NCBI GenBank assembly: GCA_021797265.1
Contig: JAJZZZ010000062.1
Span: 1-8,367, forward strand
Reading direction: 5' to 3'
Length of the DNA: 8,367 bases
Source of the DNA: Thermoplasmata archaeon
GTDB lineage: Archaea > Thermoplasmatota > Thermoplasmata > Thermoplasmatales > Thermoplasmataceae
The position numbers and the translations under genes were made by a program. Positions 1 through 7,191 of the stretch are shown here, in pieces. Position 1 is the first letter of the stretch. Every line of letters starts with the position of its first letter. Under the pieces are notes generated by a model. That model saw only the letters and a list, made by a program, of their open reading frames with translations, ran no database searches and was not told where the DNA came from.

Positions 1-2
1 CA

Positions 3-344
3 GAGTCAGACATTGAGGAACTGTCTAAATTCGGTAAGGTAGTGAAGGTATCAGCATCAGGCCATATAGGAATAGAGGAACTTAAGGAGGCTATTTACCA
101 GGAGCTTGAACTGATCCGTGTATATCTTAGGGAGAAATCAGGTGAGGTCGACATGGAAAGGCCAATGGTACTGAGGAAAGGTGCCGTTGTGAGGGAAGTT
201 GTGAGGAAGATCAGCAGGGAAATGCTCTCTTCATTCAGATATGCCATCATAACCGGTCCGGCACGGAAGCAGTCGGAACTCAGGGTGGGCCTTAACTACG
301 AGCTTCTGGACCAGGATGTGCTGACAATAATAAGCAGAAATTAG
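3..344 (+). CDS. DRG/Rbg-family GTP-binding protein, C-terminal part (5' truncated by window)
   Basis: An open frame runs in from the left edge and stops with TAG at 342-344; 113 residues are visible. It opens with the end of a GTPase domain: VSASGHIGIEEL carries the SA of the G5 box. It then runs into a TGS domain with the pattern of DRG1/Rbg1 proteins: an LIRVYLREKSGE strand, PMVLRKGA, a helix ending FRYAIITGPARK, then VGLNYELLDQDVLTI. DRG proteins are ribosome-associated GTPases conserved in archaea and eukaryotes, where the TGS domain helps ribosome or RNA contact. The true start and the G1-G4 motifs lie outside the window; the GTG at 42 is an internal valine codon, not a start. The stop touches the next gene, so the two are probably co-transcribed. 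Family assignment is firm; the exact role in this organism is inferred. Confidence 0.9.
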   Translation, partial: ESDIEELSKFGKVVKVSASGHIGIEELKEAIYQELELIRVYLREKSGEVDMERPMVLRKGAVVREVVRKISREMLSSFRYAIITGPARKQSELRVGLNYELLDQDVLTIISRN

Positions 345-352
345 TGAAAGAC

Positions 353-619
353 ATGGCGGCAGTGATTGCAGTATTCAGTGGGGTTGTGCAGGGCGTCAAC
401 TTCCGGAGGAATTTTTCATCCGCAGCCCAGAGGATGGGCCTCAAGGGATGGGTGAGAAACCTTCCGGACGGAACAGTTGAGTCTTACATAACGGGCGATG
501 ATGAAAGCATAAGAACCCTTCTAGATGAATCCAGAAAGCTTCCAAACGTGTTTGTAAGTAAAATAGAACTGAGGGATGCTGCTGAAGCGGAAGTGGAAGG
601 ATTCGAGATAAGAAGATAG
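353..619 (+). CDS. acyP: Acylphosphatase
   Basis: A small cytosolic enzyme that hydrolyses acyl phosphates such as acetyl phosphate or 1,3-bisphosphoglycerate. The signature FSGVVQGVNFR is near the N-terminus and GWVRNLPDGTVE follows. With the ATG at 353 the catalytic pair is Arg18 and Asn36, 18 residues apart as in the known family (Arg23/Asn41 in the animal enzyme). The length, 88 residues, is normal. I prefer ATG 353 because GTGA precedes it at a plausible ribosome-binding distance. A GTG at 344 in the same frame, overlapping the upstream TAG by one base, would add three residues and cannot be excluded. It follows the GTPase gene directly and is probably read on the same mRNA. It ends one base from the stop codon of the convergent dehydratase gene. 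Nothing looks broken. Confidence 0.93.
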   Translation: MAAVIAVFSGVVQGVNFRRNFSSAAQRMGLKGWVRNLPDGTVESYITGDDESIRTLLDESRKLPNVFVSKIELRDAAEAEVEGFEIRR

Positions 620-620
620 C

Positions 621-1841
621 CTATCTCAGGATCTTGTATCTGTATCCCAGCCCGTCTATCTTCTTGAGGAGATTGTTAAGGTGTTCGGAATTTCTGAGGT
701 TAATTGAGAAGGTAATTGTCTGAAAGCCAACAGGAGTGTCTTCCGACAGATTATCAACCTCAGCATGAAAAACATTCCCGCCAGTTTCCGAGATGACAGT
801 TGAAATTTTGCTGAGTGTTCCAGGCCTGTCAGGTATTTTGAACTCAATCCTCACCAGCTTTGACTCCAGTTCCATGGATTTGTATATTATCTTGGACAGA
901 AGGAGGAAATTTATGTTTCCGCCAGAAAGAACCACGACAACCTTTTTCCCCTTAACATCAATCTTCCCCTCCATCAGGGCAGCGATACCTGCTGCACCGG
1001 ACGGTTCCACAAGAGACTTATTTCTCTCCAGAAGCTTGTATATTGCCACAGCAATGCTCTCATCGGAAACCGTGACTATTTCATCAAGGTATTCTGAGCA
1101 TATCTTCAGTGTAAGTTCACCTGGGTATTTCACCGATATGCCATCAGCAATGCTTTCACCATTTGTATGGGGTATTATCTTTCCAGCTTCAATGGATTCC
1201 TTCATAGAATCTGACTTCTCGGACTCAACCCCAATGATCCTGACGGATGGTCTAAGTGTCTTTGCTGCAATTGCAATTCCTGAAATCAGGCCTCCTCCAC
1301 CCACCGGGACAACTATGATGTCCGGATCCGGCAGATCCTCAAGTATCTCAAGGCCCACTGTCCCCTGGCCTGAAATTATGTACGGGCAGTTGAATGCCTC
1401 AATGAAGGTTCTCCCCTCAGCTTTCCTGATCTCCTCTGCCTTATCCCTGGAGTCGCTGTAGTTGCTTCCCGACAGAACAACTTTTGCGCCGTAATCCTGG
1501 ACTGCGTTAACCTTTGCAGGGACCGAGTATTCCGGCATCACTATCTTTGCATCTATTTCGTTTATCATTGCAGCGTATGCAACGCCCTGGGCATGGTTTC
1601 CTGAGCTGGCTGTGATAACTCCTGCTTTCCTTTCCTCATCTGTAAGCCTTGACATCCTGAAGATTGCACCACGGCTCTTGAAAGAACCTGTTTTCTGATG
1701 ATTCTCCATCTTAAGGTATAGTTCACAACCAAACATCCTGCCCAGAGTTGTGCTTTTCTTGAGTTCAGTTCTGTTTATTTTTCCCTTCAGGTATTGCTGT
1801 GCCTCCTTTATAAGGCCTATATCAGGTGTTTCCGGATCCAT
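621..1841 (-). CDS. ilvA: Threonine (serine) dehydratase, PLP-dependent, with C-terminal ACT domain
   Basis: Fold-type II PLP enzyme that deaminates threonine to 2-oxobutyrate and ammonia, often also serine to pyruvate. With the ATG at 1841 it has 406 residues: the PLP-binding lysine is Lys55 in TGSFKSRGA, SGNHAQG is at 80-86, the glycine loop GGGGLISG that holds the PLP phosphate starts at 181, and LSGGN is near 305. A single ACT domain fills about 329-405 (IPDRPGTLSKIS), so an amino-acid effector is likely. This matches the roughly 400-residue one-ACT class rather than the 500-residue two-domain biosynthetic IlvA. The frame is open back to 1910, but ATG 1841 is chosen: AAGGAG precedes it at good spacing and it lies one base after the upstream TGA. 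As third gene of an operon with formimino-glutamate enzymes, it suggests a catabolic role, though supplying 2-oxobutyrate for isoleucine is also possible. Confidence 0.93.
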   Translation of the reverse strand: MDPETPDIGLIKEAQQYLKGKINRTELKKSTTLGRMFGCELYLKMENHQKTGSFKSRGAIFRMSRLTDEERKAGVITASSGNHAQGVAYAAMINEIDAKIVMPEYSVPAKVNAVQDYGAKVVLSGSNYSDSRDKAEEIRKAEGRTFIEAFNCPYIISGQGTVGLEILEDLPDPDIIVVPVGGGGLISGIAIAAKTLRPSVRIIGVESEKSDSMKESIEAGKIIPHTNGESIADGISVKYPGELTLKICSEYLDEIVTVSDESIAVAIYKLLERNKSLVEPSGAAGIAALMEGKIDVKGKKVVVVLSGGNINFLLLSKIIYKSMELESKLVRIEFKIPDRPGTLSKISTVISETGGNVFHAEVDNLSEDTPVGFQTITFSINLRNSEHLNNLLKKIDGLGYRYKILR

Positions 1842-1842
1842 T

Positions 1843-2463
1843 TCACTCCTTCCCCATTTTTTCCTGGACTGTTTTCCTGACCTCTCTGTAAATGTTCTCA
1901 GTATCCTCAAGGAACAGCCGCATCTTAATCGATTCTGATTCCCGGAATTCCGCGTCTGCGTCCTTGATGTTTATGGCCACATTCTGGAGAACACCTCTTA
2001 TTGCAGAGGCTGCAAATTCCGCGGAGCACATTGAGTCAGTTATTGCTGATTTGAGGCCGAATCTGGAAATTAACAGTGAATCCTGGAGGATGGACATGGA
2101 TTTCTGTGCAATTTTCCATGGAACAGCAACGGCCTGCCTTATGGCTTCCTGCATTTTCCTGTTCCTTGCCTCAATCTGTTCACCTGTTCCTTTTGGCATC
2201 TTCCATGCGCCCACAATGAGGTTGAATGCTGCTTCATCCTCATTCATGAGCACCCTTAGATCTGCTGTTGCTGACTCGGAGCGTTTTTTGATTTCAATCA
2301 TCATGTCCCTGTAGGCTGAATAGCTCTTTTTCTCCATAGTTATTCCAGAGACCATGGCATTTATTGATGCAGCAATTACTGAAACTGCTGCACTTGCTGC
2401 GCCTCCGCCCGGTGCAGGGGTTGGCGAAGCAAGCCTTTCCAGAAATTCATCAAATCCTTCCAT
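1843..2463 (-). CDS. Formiminotetrahydrofolate cyclodeaminase (FTCD C-terminal family)
   Basis: A 206-residue, mostly helical protein of the family that forms the C-terminal domain of vertebrate FTCD. The family signature is at the N-terminus: FLERLASPTPAPGGGAASAA (residues 7-26), with the Pro-Gly-Gly-Gly loop followed by a small-residue helix. The expected reaction is 5-formimino-THF to 5,10-methenyl-THF plus ammonia. The gene directly upstream encodes the matching formiminotransferase, so together they are a split FTCD; four bases separate them. A second family member of this size, the methenyl-THF cyclohydrolase FchA of methylotrophs and acetogens, shares the fold, so cyclohydrolase activity is the main alternative; the neighbour favours cyclodeaminase. 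GTGAT overlapping the upstream stop acts as a likely ribosome binding site for ATG 2463. No truncation or frameshift is seen. Confidence 0.88.
   Translation of the reverse strand: MEGFDEFLERLASPTPAPGGGAASAAVSVIAASINAMVSGITMEKKSYSAYRDMMIEIKKRSESATADLRVLMNEDEAAFNLIVGAWKMPKGTGEQIEARNRKMQEAIRQAVAVPWKIAQKSMSILQDSLLISRFGLKSAITDSMCSAEFAASAIRGVLQNVAINIKDADAEFRESESIKMRLFLEDTENIYREVRKTVQEKMGKE
1846..1851 (-). promoter_or_regulatory. Ribosome binding site of the dehydratase, inside the upstream gene
   Basis: On the minus strand AAGGAG lies four bases before the ATG at 1841 and within the last codons of the cyclodeaminase gene. It decides the dehydratase start, excluding the longer open frame that begins at 1910, and points to translational coupling. 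Confidence 0.75.
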
Positions 2464-2467
2464 TCTA

Positions 2468-3364
2468 TCACTTCATCATTTTTTTCTCCAGCACCTGGTC
2501 AGTGCTGAACCTGTTCAGCTGCAGGAAAAACCTTGCAGATTCAACAACAGCTTCCAGCGGTACCAGCCCAACAATTTCAGACTCTACCACAGATATTCCG
2601 TATCTGGCGGCTTCAAGCTTCACCAGCTCAAATACCCTGTGTATGGGTGTTTTACGGAAATTAGTAAGGTTCATTGATATCTGGACAAGCTTCCTGTCTT
2701 CAAGGTAGAAAGCCAGTGCCTTAACGAATGTGAATCCTCCGTCCTTTGCTCTAAGGGCCCTGGCGATGCTCTTCCCAATGCTTATGTCCTGTGTATTCAG
2801 GTTCACATTGTATGCTATCAGGTAGTTCCTGGCCCCTATGATTGTTGCTCCAGCCTTTCCAATTTCCTGGGGCCCGAAATCAGGCTTCCATTTTTCCTCG
2901 CCTATTGAATGGCGGAGCTCTTCAAACTGAAAACTCTTGCTCCTTATATCCTCAAGGTTTCTTCTACGCTCCAGAACTGCGGCCTCCCCATACATATATA
3001 CAGGTATGTGAAGTTCTTCACCGACCCTTTTTCCCAGATCCTTAGCGAGAGCAACACAATCTTTCAATGTAGTATCCTCAAGCGGAACAAATGGAACAAC
3101 ATCAGAAGCTCCGAATCTTGGATGTTCGCCTGAATGCCGTGTCATGTCAATCAGCTCAGAAGCCTTCTTAATGCCCTGAAAGGCTGCTTCCACTGCACTG
3201 TCAGAGGGGGATGAAAAGGAGACAACCGACCTGTTGTGGTTCTCATCCATCTCAACATCAAGGATCTTTACACCCTTCACAGAGGAAATTGCCTCCACAA
3301 TAGAATCCACTATGCTTTTTCTGCGCCCTTCGCTAAAATTGGGAACGCATTCCACAAGCTTCAT
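2468..3364 (-). CDS. ftcD: Glutamate formimidoyltransferase (FTCD N-terminal family)
   Basis: Transfers the formimino group of N-formimino-L-glutamate, a histidine breakdown product, to tetrahydrofolate, giving glutamate and 5-formimino-THF. The 298-residue protein begins with the typical MKLVECVPNFSEGR. It holds the central motif RHSGEHPRFGASDVVPF at about 77-92, where His81 matches the catalytic histidine (His82) of the mammalian enzyme. GARNYLIAYNVNLNT at about 177-191 starts the second subdomain. The length covers both formiminotransferase subdomains but no cyclodeaminase domain, which is the next gene. It is the first gene of the minus-strand operon. A TATA-like box centred about 25 bases before the ATG suggests a leaderless mRNA. 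The hut enzymes that would make its substrate are not in this window. Confidence 0.94.
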   Translation of the reverse strand: MKLVECVPNFSEGRRKSIVDSIVEAISSVKGVKILDVEMDENHNRSVVSFSSPSDSAVEAAFQGIKKASELIDMTRHSGEHPRFGASDVVPFVPLEDTTLKDCVALAKDLGKRVGEELHIPVYMYGEAAVLERRRNLEDIRSKSFQFEELRHSIGEEKWKPDFGPQEIGKAGATIIGARNYLIAYNVNLNTQDISIGKSIARALRAKDGGFTFVKALAFYLEDRKLVQISMNLTNFRKTPIHRVFELVKLEAARYGISVVESEIVGLVPLEAVVESARFFLQLNRFSTDQVLEKKMMK

Positions 3365-3385
3365 GGACAGTAAGTGCCTGAAAAG

Positions 3386-3393
3386 ATTTAAAG
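3386..3393 (-). promoter_or_regulatory. Candidate TATA box of the formiminotransferase operon
   Basis: On the minus strand CCTTTAAAT is an archaeal TATA-like element whose TTTAAA core (3387-3392) is centred about 25 bases before the ATG at 3364. In archaea transcription starts about 25-27 bases from the box centre, so the mRNA would begin at or next to the start codon. No Shine-Dalgarno-like motif precedes this ATG, which agrees with leaderless initiation. Confidence 0.55.
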
Positions 3394-3499
3394 GTTATAA
3401 GGGTAAGATCAATAGTCAGATAAATGAGAAAAATATGGCTCCTCCATTACTCTGATCACCTTTATAGGCAGCATTTGTATACATGAGAAAAAGCCAAAA

Positions 3500-3507
3500 T
3501 TTAAATA
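3500..3507 (+). promoter_or_regulatory. Candidate TATA box of the ribonucleotide reductase gene
   Basis: TTTAAATA within an A/T-rich run, preceded by CCAAAA that could serve as a purine-rich BRE. Transcription would start near 3529-3530, leaving a leader of roughly 98 bases before the ATG at 3628. Unlike the other two start regions here, this mRNA would carry a leader and a ribosome binding site. The start point is inferred from spacing alone. Confidence 0.5.
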
Positions 3508-3522
3508 AATAGTAGAATTTGT

Positions 3523-3544
3523 ACAGGTTAGCAACCAAACCTGT
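3523..3544. repeat. Perfect inverted repeat overlapping the predicted reductase transcription start
   Basis: ACAGGTT (3523-3529) and AACCTGT (3538-3544) are exact reverse complements with eight bases between. Because the predicted start site (about 3529) falls within it, only part would be transcribed, so a repressor-binding operator fits better than an RNA hairpin. No matching regulator is recognised. Confidence 0.55.
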
Positions 3545-3552
3545 CACCAGAA

Positions 3553-3580
3553 CTGGTACCAATATCAAAATATTGGTCAG
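3553..3580. repeat. Inverted repeat in the reductase leader
   Basis: ACCAATAT (3558-3565) and ATATTGGT (3570-3577) are exact reverse complements around a CAAA loop. CTG (3553-3555) and CAG (3578-3580) extend the pairing past a two-base bulge. It could fold as an mRNA hairpin in the leader or act as a 20-bp operator. It does not match the cobalamin riboswitch consensus or the NrdR box as I know them. Confidence 0.55.
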
Positions 3581-3612
3581 TTGCCCGCTGATGGCTTGGT
3601 GGCCCAAATCAA

Positions 3613-3620
3613 GAGAGTGA
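3613..3620 (+). promoter_or_regulatory. Ribosome binding site of the reductase
   Basis: GAGAGTGA resembles the archaeal GGAGGTGA and lies seven bases before ATG 3628 and thirteen before a second in-frame ATG at 3634, which favours 3628. Confidence 0.6.
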
Positions 3621-3627
3621 ATTAACC

Positions 3628-5985
3628 ATGACCATGGAAGAAAAACAGATAAACAGGATTAAAGGCATAATCAAGAGGGATGGCACTGAGGCACCCTTTG
3701 ACAAAACGAAGATAACCAGGGCAATTTACAAAGCCATGCTCAGCGTGAAGGCCGGGACAATGAAGGAGGCTGACAGAATTGCTGACAAAGTTGTCGCAGA
3801 GATATCCAAGGTAACAGACAGGCCAACTGTCGAACAGATTCAGGATAAAGTTGAAACAGTTCTTATGGGATCAAGCGGAAACCATGGTTCATACTCGGAT
3901 GTTGCGAGAGCCTACATTATATACAGGGAGAAGAGAAGAACAATAAGGGAAGAGAAGGAAAGGCTCGGCGTAAAGGATGACCTGAAGCTCTCCATAAATG
4001 CAATAAAGACACTTGAAGCAAGATACCTCATAAAGGATGAGGAGGGAAAGATCATTGAAACACCCAGTGGAATGTTCAGGAGGGTTGCTTCACATATTGG
4101 AATAGTCAATCTCCTCTATGACTACAGGACTTACCAGAAAACCGGGAAACTCCAGGAGAACGGAAGAATGATTGGATCTCTGTCAAATACTCAGGTTGAA
4201 GTTCTGGAGAGGGCGTTCATAAACCTTTCCAGGGAGGGTCAGCTGAAGGGAACATTTGATGAATTCCTCAATTTTGTATACACCAAGCCGACCTCTGCAC
4301 CCGAGATCATAGACAGATATTACCAGATGATGACAAATCTCGAGTTCATCCCAAATTCTCCAACTCTAATGAACGCAGGTGCAAGGCTAGGCCAGCTGTC
4401 GGCATGCTTTGTCCTTCCAGTGGGTGATTCCATCGAGGAGATATTTGACGCCCTGAAGTACCAGGCCATGATCCACAAATCAGGCGGAGGTACAGGGTTC
4501 TCATTCTCCAGACTTAGGGAAAGGGATGACATAGTGGGCTCAACGAAAGGTGTAGCCTCCGGTCCGGTGTCATTCATGAAGATATTCGACACCACAACTG
4601 ACGTGATCAAACAGGGTGGAAAGAGAAGAGGCGCCAACATGGGAATAATGAGGTTCGACCACCCGAACATCATGGACTTCATTCTGAGCAAGGATGCTGA
4701 GAACACGGTACTGAGCAATTTCAACATATCTGTAGGCATGACCGATGAATTCTTTGAGAAGCTCGACTCTGACGGCTATGTAGAACTCAGAAGTCCAAGG
4801 ACAGGTAAGGTCATGAACAGGATCAAGGCAAGGACAATGTGGGACACCATCATCAACAAGGCATGGCAGACTGCAGATCCAGGCCTGATATTCCTTGATG
4901 AAATCAACAGGAAAAACCCTGTCAGGCATATTGCAGAGATAGAGGCCACAAACCCATGCGGTGAGCAGCCCCTTATGCCATATGAACCCTGCAACCTGGG
5001 CTCCATAAATCTTGGCAAGTTCGTCAAGGACGGAAAACTTGACATGGAACATCTCAGAGAAATAATACATCTATCCACAAGATTCCTTGATGATGTTATC
5101 GATGCCAATAAGTTCCCTGTGGACAAGATAGAGAAGATGGCCAGGACAACCAGAAAGATAGGCCTTGGCTACATGGGATTTGCTGATCTCCTTGTGATGA
5201 TGGGAATACCTTACAATACTGGAGACGCACTGGAAATGGGTGAGAGAGTTATGAGCTTCCTTGAGGATGAATCGCACATGGAATCAACACATCTTGCTGA
5301 AGAGAGAGGTGTATTCCCAGGATGGTACGGCTCTACCTATGAGGAGAGCAATGTTCTTATGAGGAACTCCACAACCACCACAATTGCTCCAACCGGAACT
5401 ATATCCATAATAGCCAACTGTTCATCTTCCATAGAGCCGCTCTTTGCACTCGCCTTTGTAAGGCATGTCCTGAATGGCCAGGAACTGATGGAGGTAAATC
5501 CCATACTTGAGCAGACACTGAAGGACAGAAACCTCTACACAGAGGATCTGATGCACAAGATAGCGCTCACTGGCAATCTTCATGACGTTGAGCTGCCTGA
5601 AGACCTGAAGAGGGTATATGTGACTGCGCATGAGATAGATCCGGAATGGCATGTCCTTATGCAGGCAACATTCCAGAGATACTGTGATTCCGGTGTTTCA
5701 AAGACTATTAATCTGCCATCAGATGCTACACCCGAGGATATAGCAAAGGCCTACAGGATGGCAAAGGACCTCCACTGCAAGGGAATCACAGTTTACAGGG
5801 ACAGAAGCAAATCGGAACAGGTACTTTACTCCGGAACCCAGCAGGTAAAGAAAAAGCAGCCGGAGGTAAAGAAACCTGAGGCGGAGAAGGAGATAACGGA
5901 GCTTATAGTCAAGGTTCCGGACAAGTATCTGAAACTGGACGCAACCTTCGACCCGGCCTGTCCCACAGGAAAATGCGATAAATAA
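3628..5985 (+). CDS. nrdJ: Adenosylcobalamin-dependent (class II) ribonucleoside-diphosphate reductase
   Basis: Reduces ribonucleotides to deoxyribonucleotides with a thiyl radical made from coenzyme B12, without oxygen and without an R2 subunit. In the 785 residues an ATP-cone allosteric domain (about 9-103, IKRDGTEAPFDKTKITRAIY) is followed by the ten-stranded barrel. Cys260 (LSACFVLP) and Cys455 (PCNLGSINL) form the redox pair, Cys444 in NPCGE is the radical cysteine, with Asn442 and Glu446 beside it. The 444-455 spacing equals that of the Thermotoga enzyme. APTGTIS (587-593) is the phosphate-binding loop. A Lys/Glu-rich linker (about 740-757) leads to the C-terminal CPTGKC (Cys778, Cys783), which passes electrons from thioredoxin to the active site. 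One small oddity: SSSIEP at 599-604 where SSGIEP is usual. It is complete and transcribed alone, with paired dyads upstream. Confidence 0.97.
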   Translation: MTMEEKQINRIKGIIKRDGTEAPFDKTKITRAIYKAMLSVKAGTMKEADRIADKVVAEISKVTDRPTVEQIQDKVETVLMGSSGNHGSYSDVARAYIIYREKRRTIREEKERLGVKDDLKLSINAIKTLEARYLIKDEEGKIIETPSGMFRRVASHIGIVNLLYDYRTYQKTGKLQENGRMIGSLSNTQVEVLERAFINLSREGQLKGTFDEFLNFVYTKPTSAPEIIDRYYQMMTNLEFIPNSPTLMNAGARLGQLSACFVLPVGDSIEEIFDALKYQAMIHKSGGGTGFSFSRLRERDDIVGSTKGVASGPVSFMKIFDTTTDVIKQGGKRRGANMGIMRFDHPNIMDFILSKDAENTVLSNFNISVGMTDEFFEKLDSDGYVELRSPRTGKVMNRIKARTMWDTIINKAWQTADPGLIFLDEINRKNPVRHIAEIEATNPCGEQPLMPYEPCNLGSINLGKFVKDGKLDMEHLREIIHLSTRFLDDVIDANKFPVDKIEKMARTTRKIGLGYMGFADLLVMMGIPYNTGDALEMGERVMSFLEDESHMESTHLAEERGVFPGWYGSTYEESNVLMRNSTTTTIAPTGTISIIANCSSSIEPLFALAFVRHVLNGQELMEVNPILEQTLKDRNLYTEDLMHKIALTGNLHDVELPEDLKRVYVTAHEIDPEWHVLMQATFQRYCDSGVSKTINLPSDATPEDIAKAYRMAKDLHCKGITVYRDRSKSEQVLYSGTQQVKKKQPEVKKPEAEKEITELIVKVPDKYLKLDATFDPACPTGKCDK

Positions 5986-5987
5986 TT

Positions 5988-7169
5988 TTATAACCTTTTA
6001 ATTATCATTGAGTTGGCCATACCACCACCCTCGCAGATGGCCACCAGACCATATTTCTTACCTTTTTCTTCAAGCGCATTAAGAAGTGTGGAAATTATTC
6101 TTGTTCCAGTAGCACCAAGGGGATGCCCTAAGGCTATCGCCCCCCCATGAATGTTGACCCTGTCCAGAGGAACACCGAATTCCGATTGCCATGCAAGAAC
6201 AACAGGAGCAAATGCCTCGTTCACCTCAAACAGATCGATCTCGGAGATGTCCATGGTAGCCTTATTCAGGACAGATGATGTCGCAGGAATAGGACCGGTA
6301 AGCATGGATACCGGATCGACGCCAACTACGGATGTTGCAACTATCTCTGCCCTGGGCTTCAGATCATACTGTTCGACGGCCTCATTGGAGCATATAATGG
6401 AAATACTAGCACCATCTGATATCTGGCTGCTATTTGCGGCTGTGATCATTTTCAGGCCGGGGAATGCCGGTTTCAGATTCTTCATTTTCTCCAGGTCCGG
6501 TGATGCACGGACACCCTCATCATGATCTAGTATGGTAACGATCTCACTGCCGTCTCCGCTCAGGTCAGCAACAACCGGAGAAATCTCCTTCCTGAAAAGT
6601 GAAGAGGCGGATAATGCACGGAGGTGGCTCATGTAGCTGAACTCATCAAGCTCATCCCGGGTAAGGCCATAACTCAGAGCTATGGACTCAGCACCTTTAG
6701 CCTGGCTGAACCACTCTCTGTCAAGCCCGTATCTGATTGCAAGATCCATTGTTATCGGGTTTGAAGACCCATTTATTGTGCTTCCCAACGGAACACGGCT
6801 CATTGATTCTACTCCTCCGGCCAGAACAATCTTCTGCATGCCTGAGAGAACTGCATATGCGGCAAATGTAGCGGCCTGAAGGCTTGATCCGCATTGCCTG
6901 TCCACGGTCACTGCCGGCACTGACTCCGGGAGGCCAGCCGATAACCAGGAGTTTCTGGCAACATTCATACCCTGTTCTCCAGCCTGGCTGACACATCCAA
7001 GAATCAGATCATCATAATTTTCGGGAGGTATCTTGAATTTTGAAATTTCATTCTGGAGAAGCTTTGCCATAAGATCAACCGGGTGAATTTCAGAGAGGGC
7101 CCCATTCCTCCTTCCTATAGGTGTCCTTATGGCGTCAACGATAAATGCGCTCCTCTCTCTTACTGTCAT
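5988..7169 (-). CDS. Thiolase (acetyl-CoA acetyltransferase / 3-ketoacyl-CoA thiolase)
   Basis: Catalyses thiolytic cleavage of 3-oxoacyl-CoA, or in reverse the condensation of two acetyl-CoA. All catalytic elements of the bacterial/mitochondrial-type family are present in 393 residues: nucleophile Cys93 in VDRQCGSS, NEAFAPV at 317-323, His349 in GGAIALGHPLGATGTR, and Cys379 in CEGGGMANSMI. The intact second cysteine and GHP motif separate it from the SCP2-like thiolases that archaea pair with HMG-CoA synthase, so fatty-acid beta-oxidation or acetoacetyl-CoA metabolism is the likelier role; chain-length preference cannot be read from sequence. It stands alone on the minus strand, with a TATA-like box about 26 bases before the ATG. 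Its stop is two bases from the reductase stop. No other beta-oxidation gene is in the window. Confidence 0.95.
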   Translation of the reverse strand: MTVRERSAFIVDAIRTPIGRRNGALSEIHPVDLMAKLLQNEISKFKIPPENYDDLILGCVSQAGEQGMNVARNSWLSAGLPESVPAVTVDRQCGSSLQAATFAAYAVLSGMQKIVLAGGVESMSRVPLGSTINGSSNPITMDLAIRYGLDREWFSQAKGAESIALSYGLTRDELDEFSYMSHLRALSASSLFRKEISPVVADLSGDGSEIVTILDHDEGVRASPDLEKMKNLKPAFPGLKMITAANSSQISDGASISIICSNEAVEQYDLKPRAEIVATSVVGVDPVSMLTGPIPATSSVLNKATMDISEIDLFEVNEAFAPVVLAWQSEFGVPLDRVNIHGGAIALGHPLGATGTRIISTLLNALEEKGKKYGLVAICEGGGMANSMIIKRL

Positions 7170-7191
7170 CTTCTGTTATAACATACATCTT

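Larger units (their letters stand above)
3365..3627. other. Divergent intergenic regulatory region between formiminotransferase and reductase genes
   Basis: 263 bp with no convincing gene. It holds the leftward TATA box near 3389, the rightward box at 3500-3507, two perfect inverted repeats (3523-3544 and 3558-3577) and the reductase ribosome binding site at 3613-3620. The 10-mer ATGAGAAAAA occurs twice on the plus strand, at 3424-3433 and 3483-3492. A hydrophobic 63-codon frame on the minus strand (3607-3416, TTG start) is not credible because it runs through these signals. Confidence 0.7.

Noticed and set aside
42..344. GTG at 42 as a true start of a 100-residue protein
   Set aside because: The frame is open to the window edge and upstream residues continue the GTPase domain, so this is an internal codon.
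793..1461. 222-codon frame on the plus strand opposite the dehydratase
   Set aside because: It lies entirely antisense to a gene with all family motifs, and its Ser/Ile-rich composition is typical of a shadow frame.
3416..3607. 63-codon hydrophobic frame on the minus strand in the divergent gap
   Set aside because: It starts with TTG, has no ribosome binding site, runs through both reductase dyads and the TATA box, and resembles no known protein. Its hydrophobicity follows from A/T-rich DNA.
3523..3627. Cobalamin riboswitch before the B12-dependent reductase
   Set aside because: The leader is only about 100 bases and I cannot find the B12 box or the other conserved cobalamin riboswitch segments.
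4570..5070. 166-codon frame on the minus strand opposite the reductase
   Set aside because: Antisense to a well-conserved catalytic region; no family features of its own.
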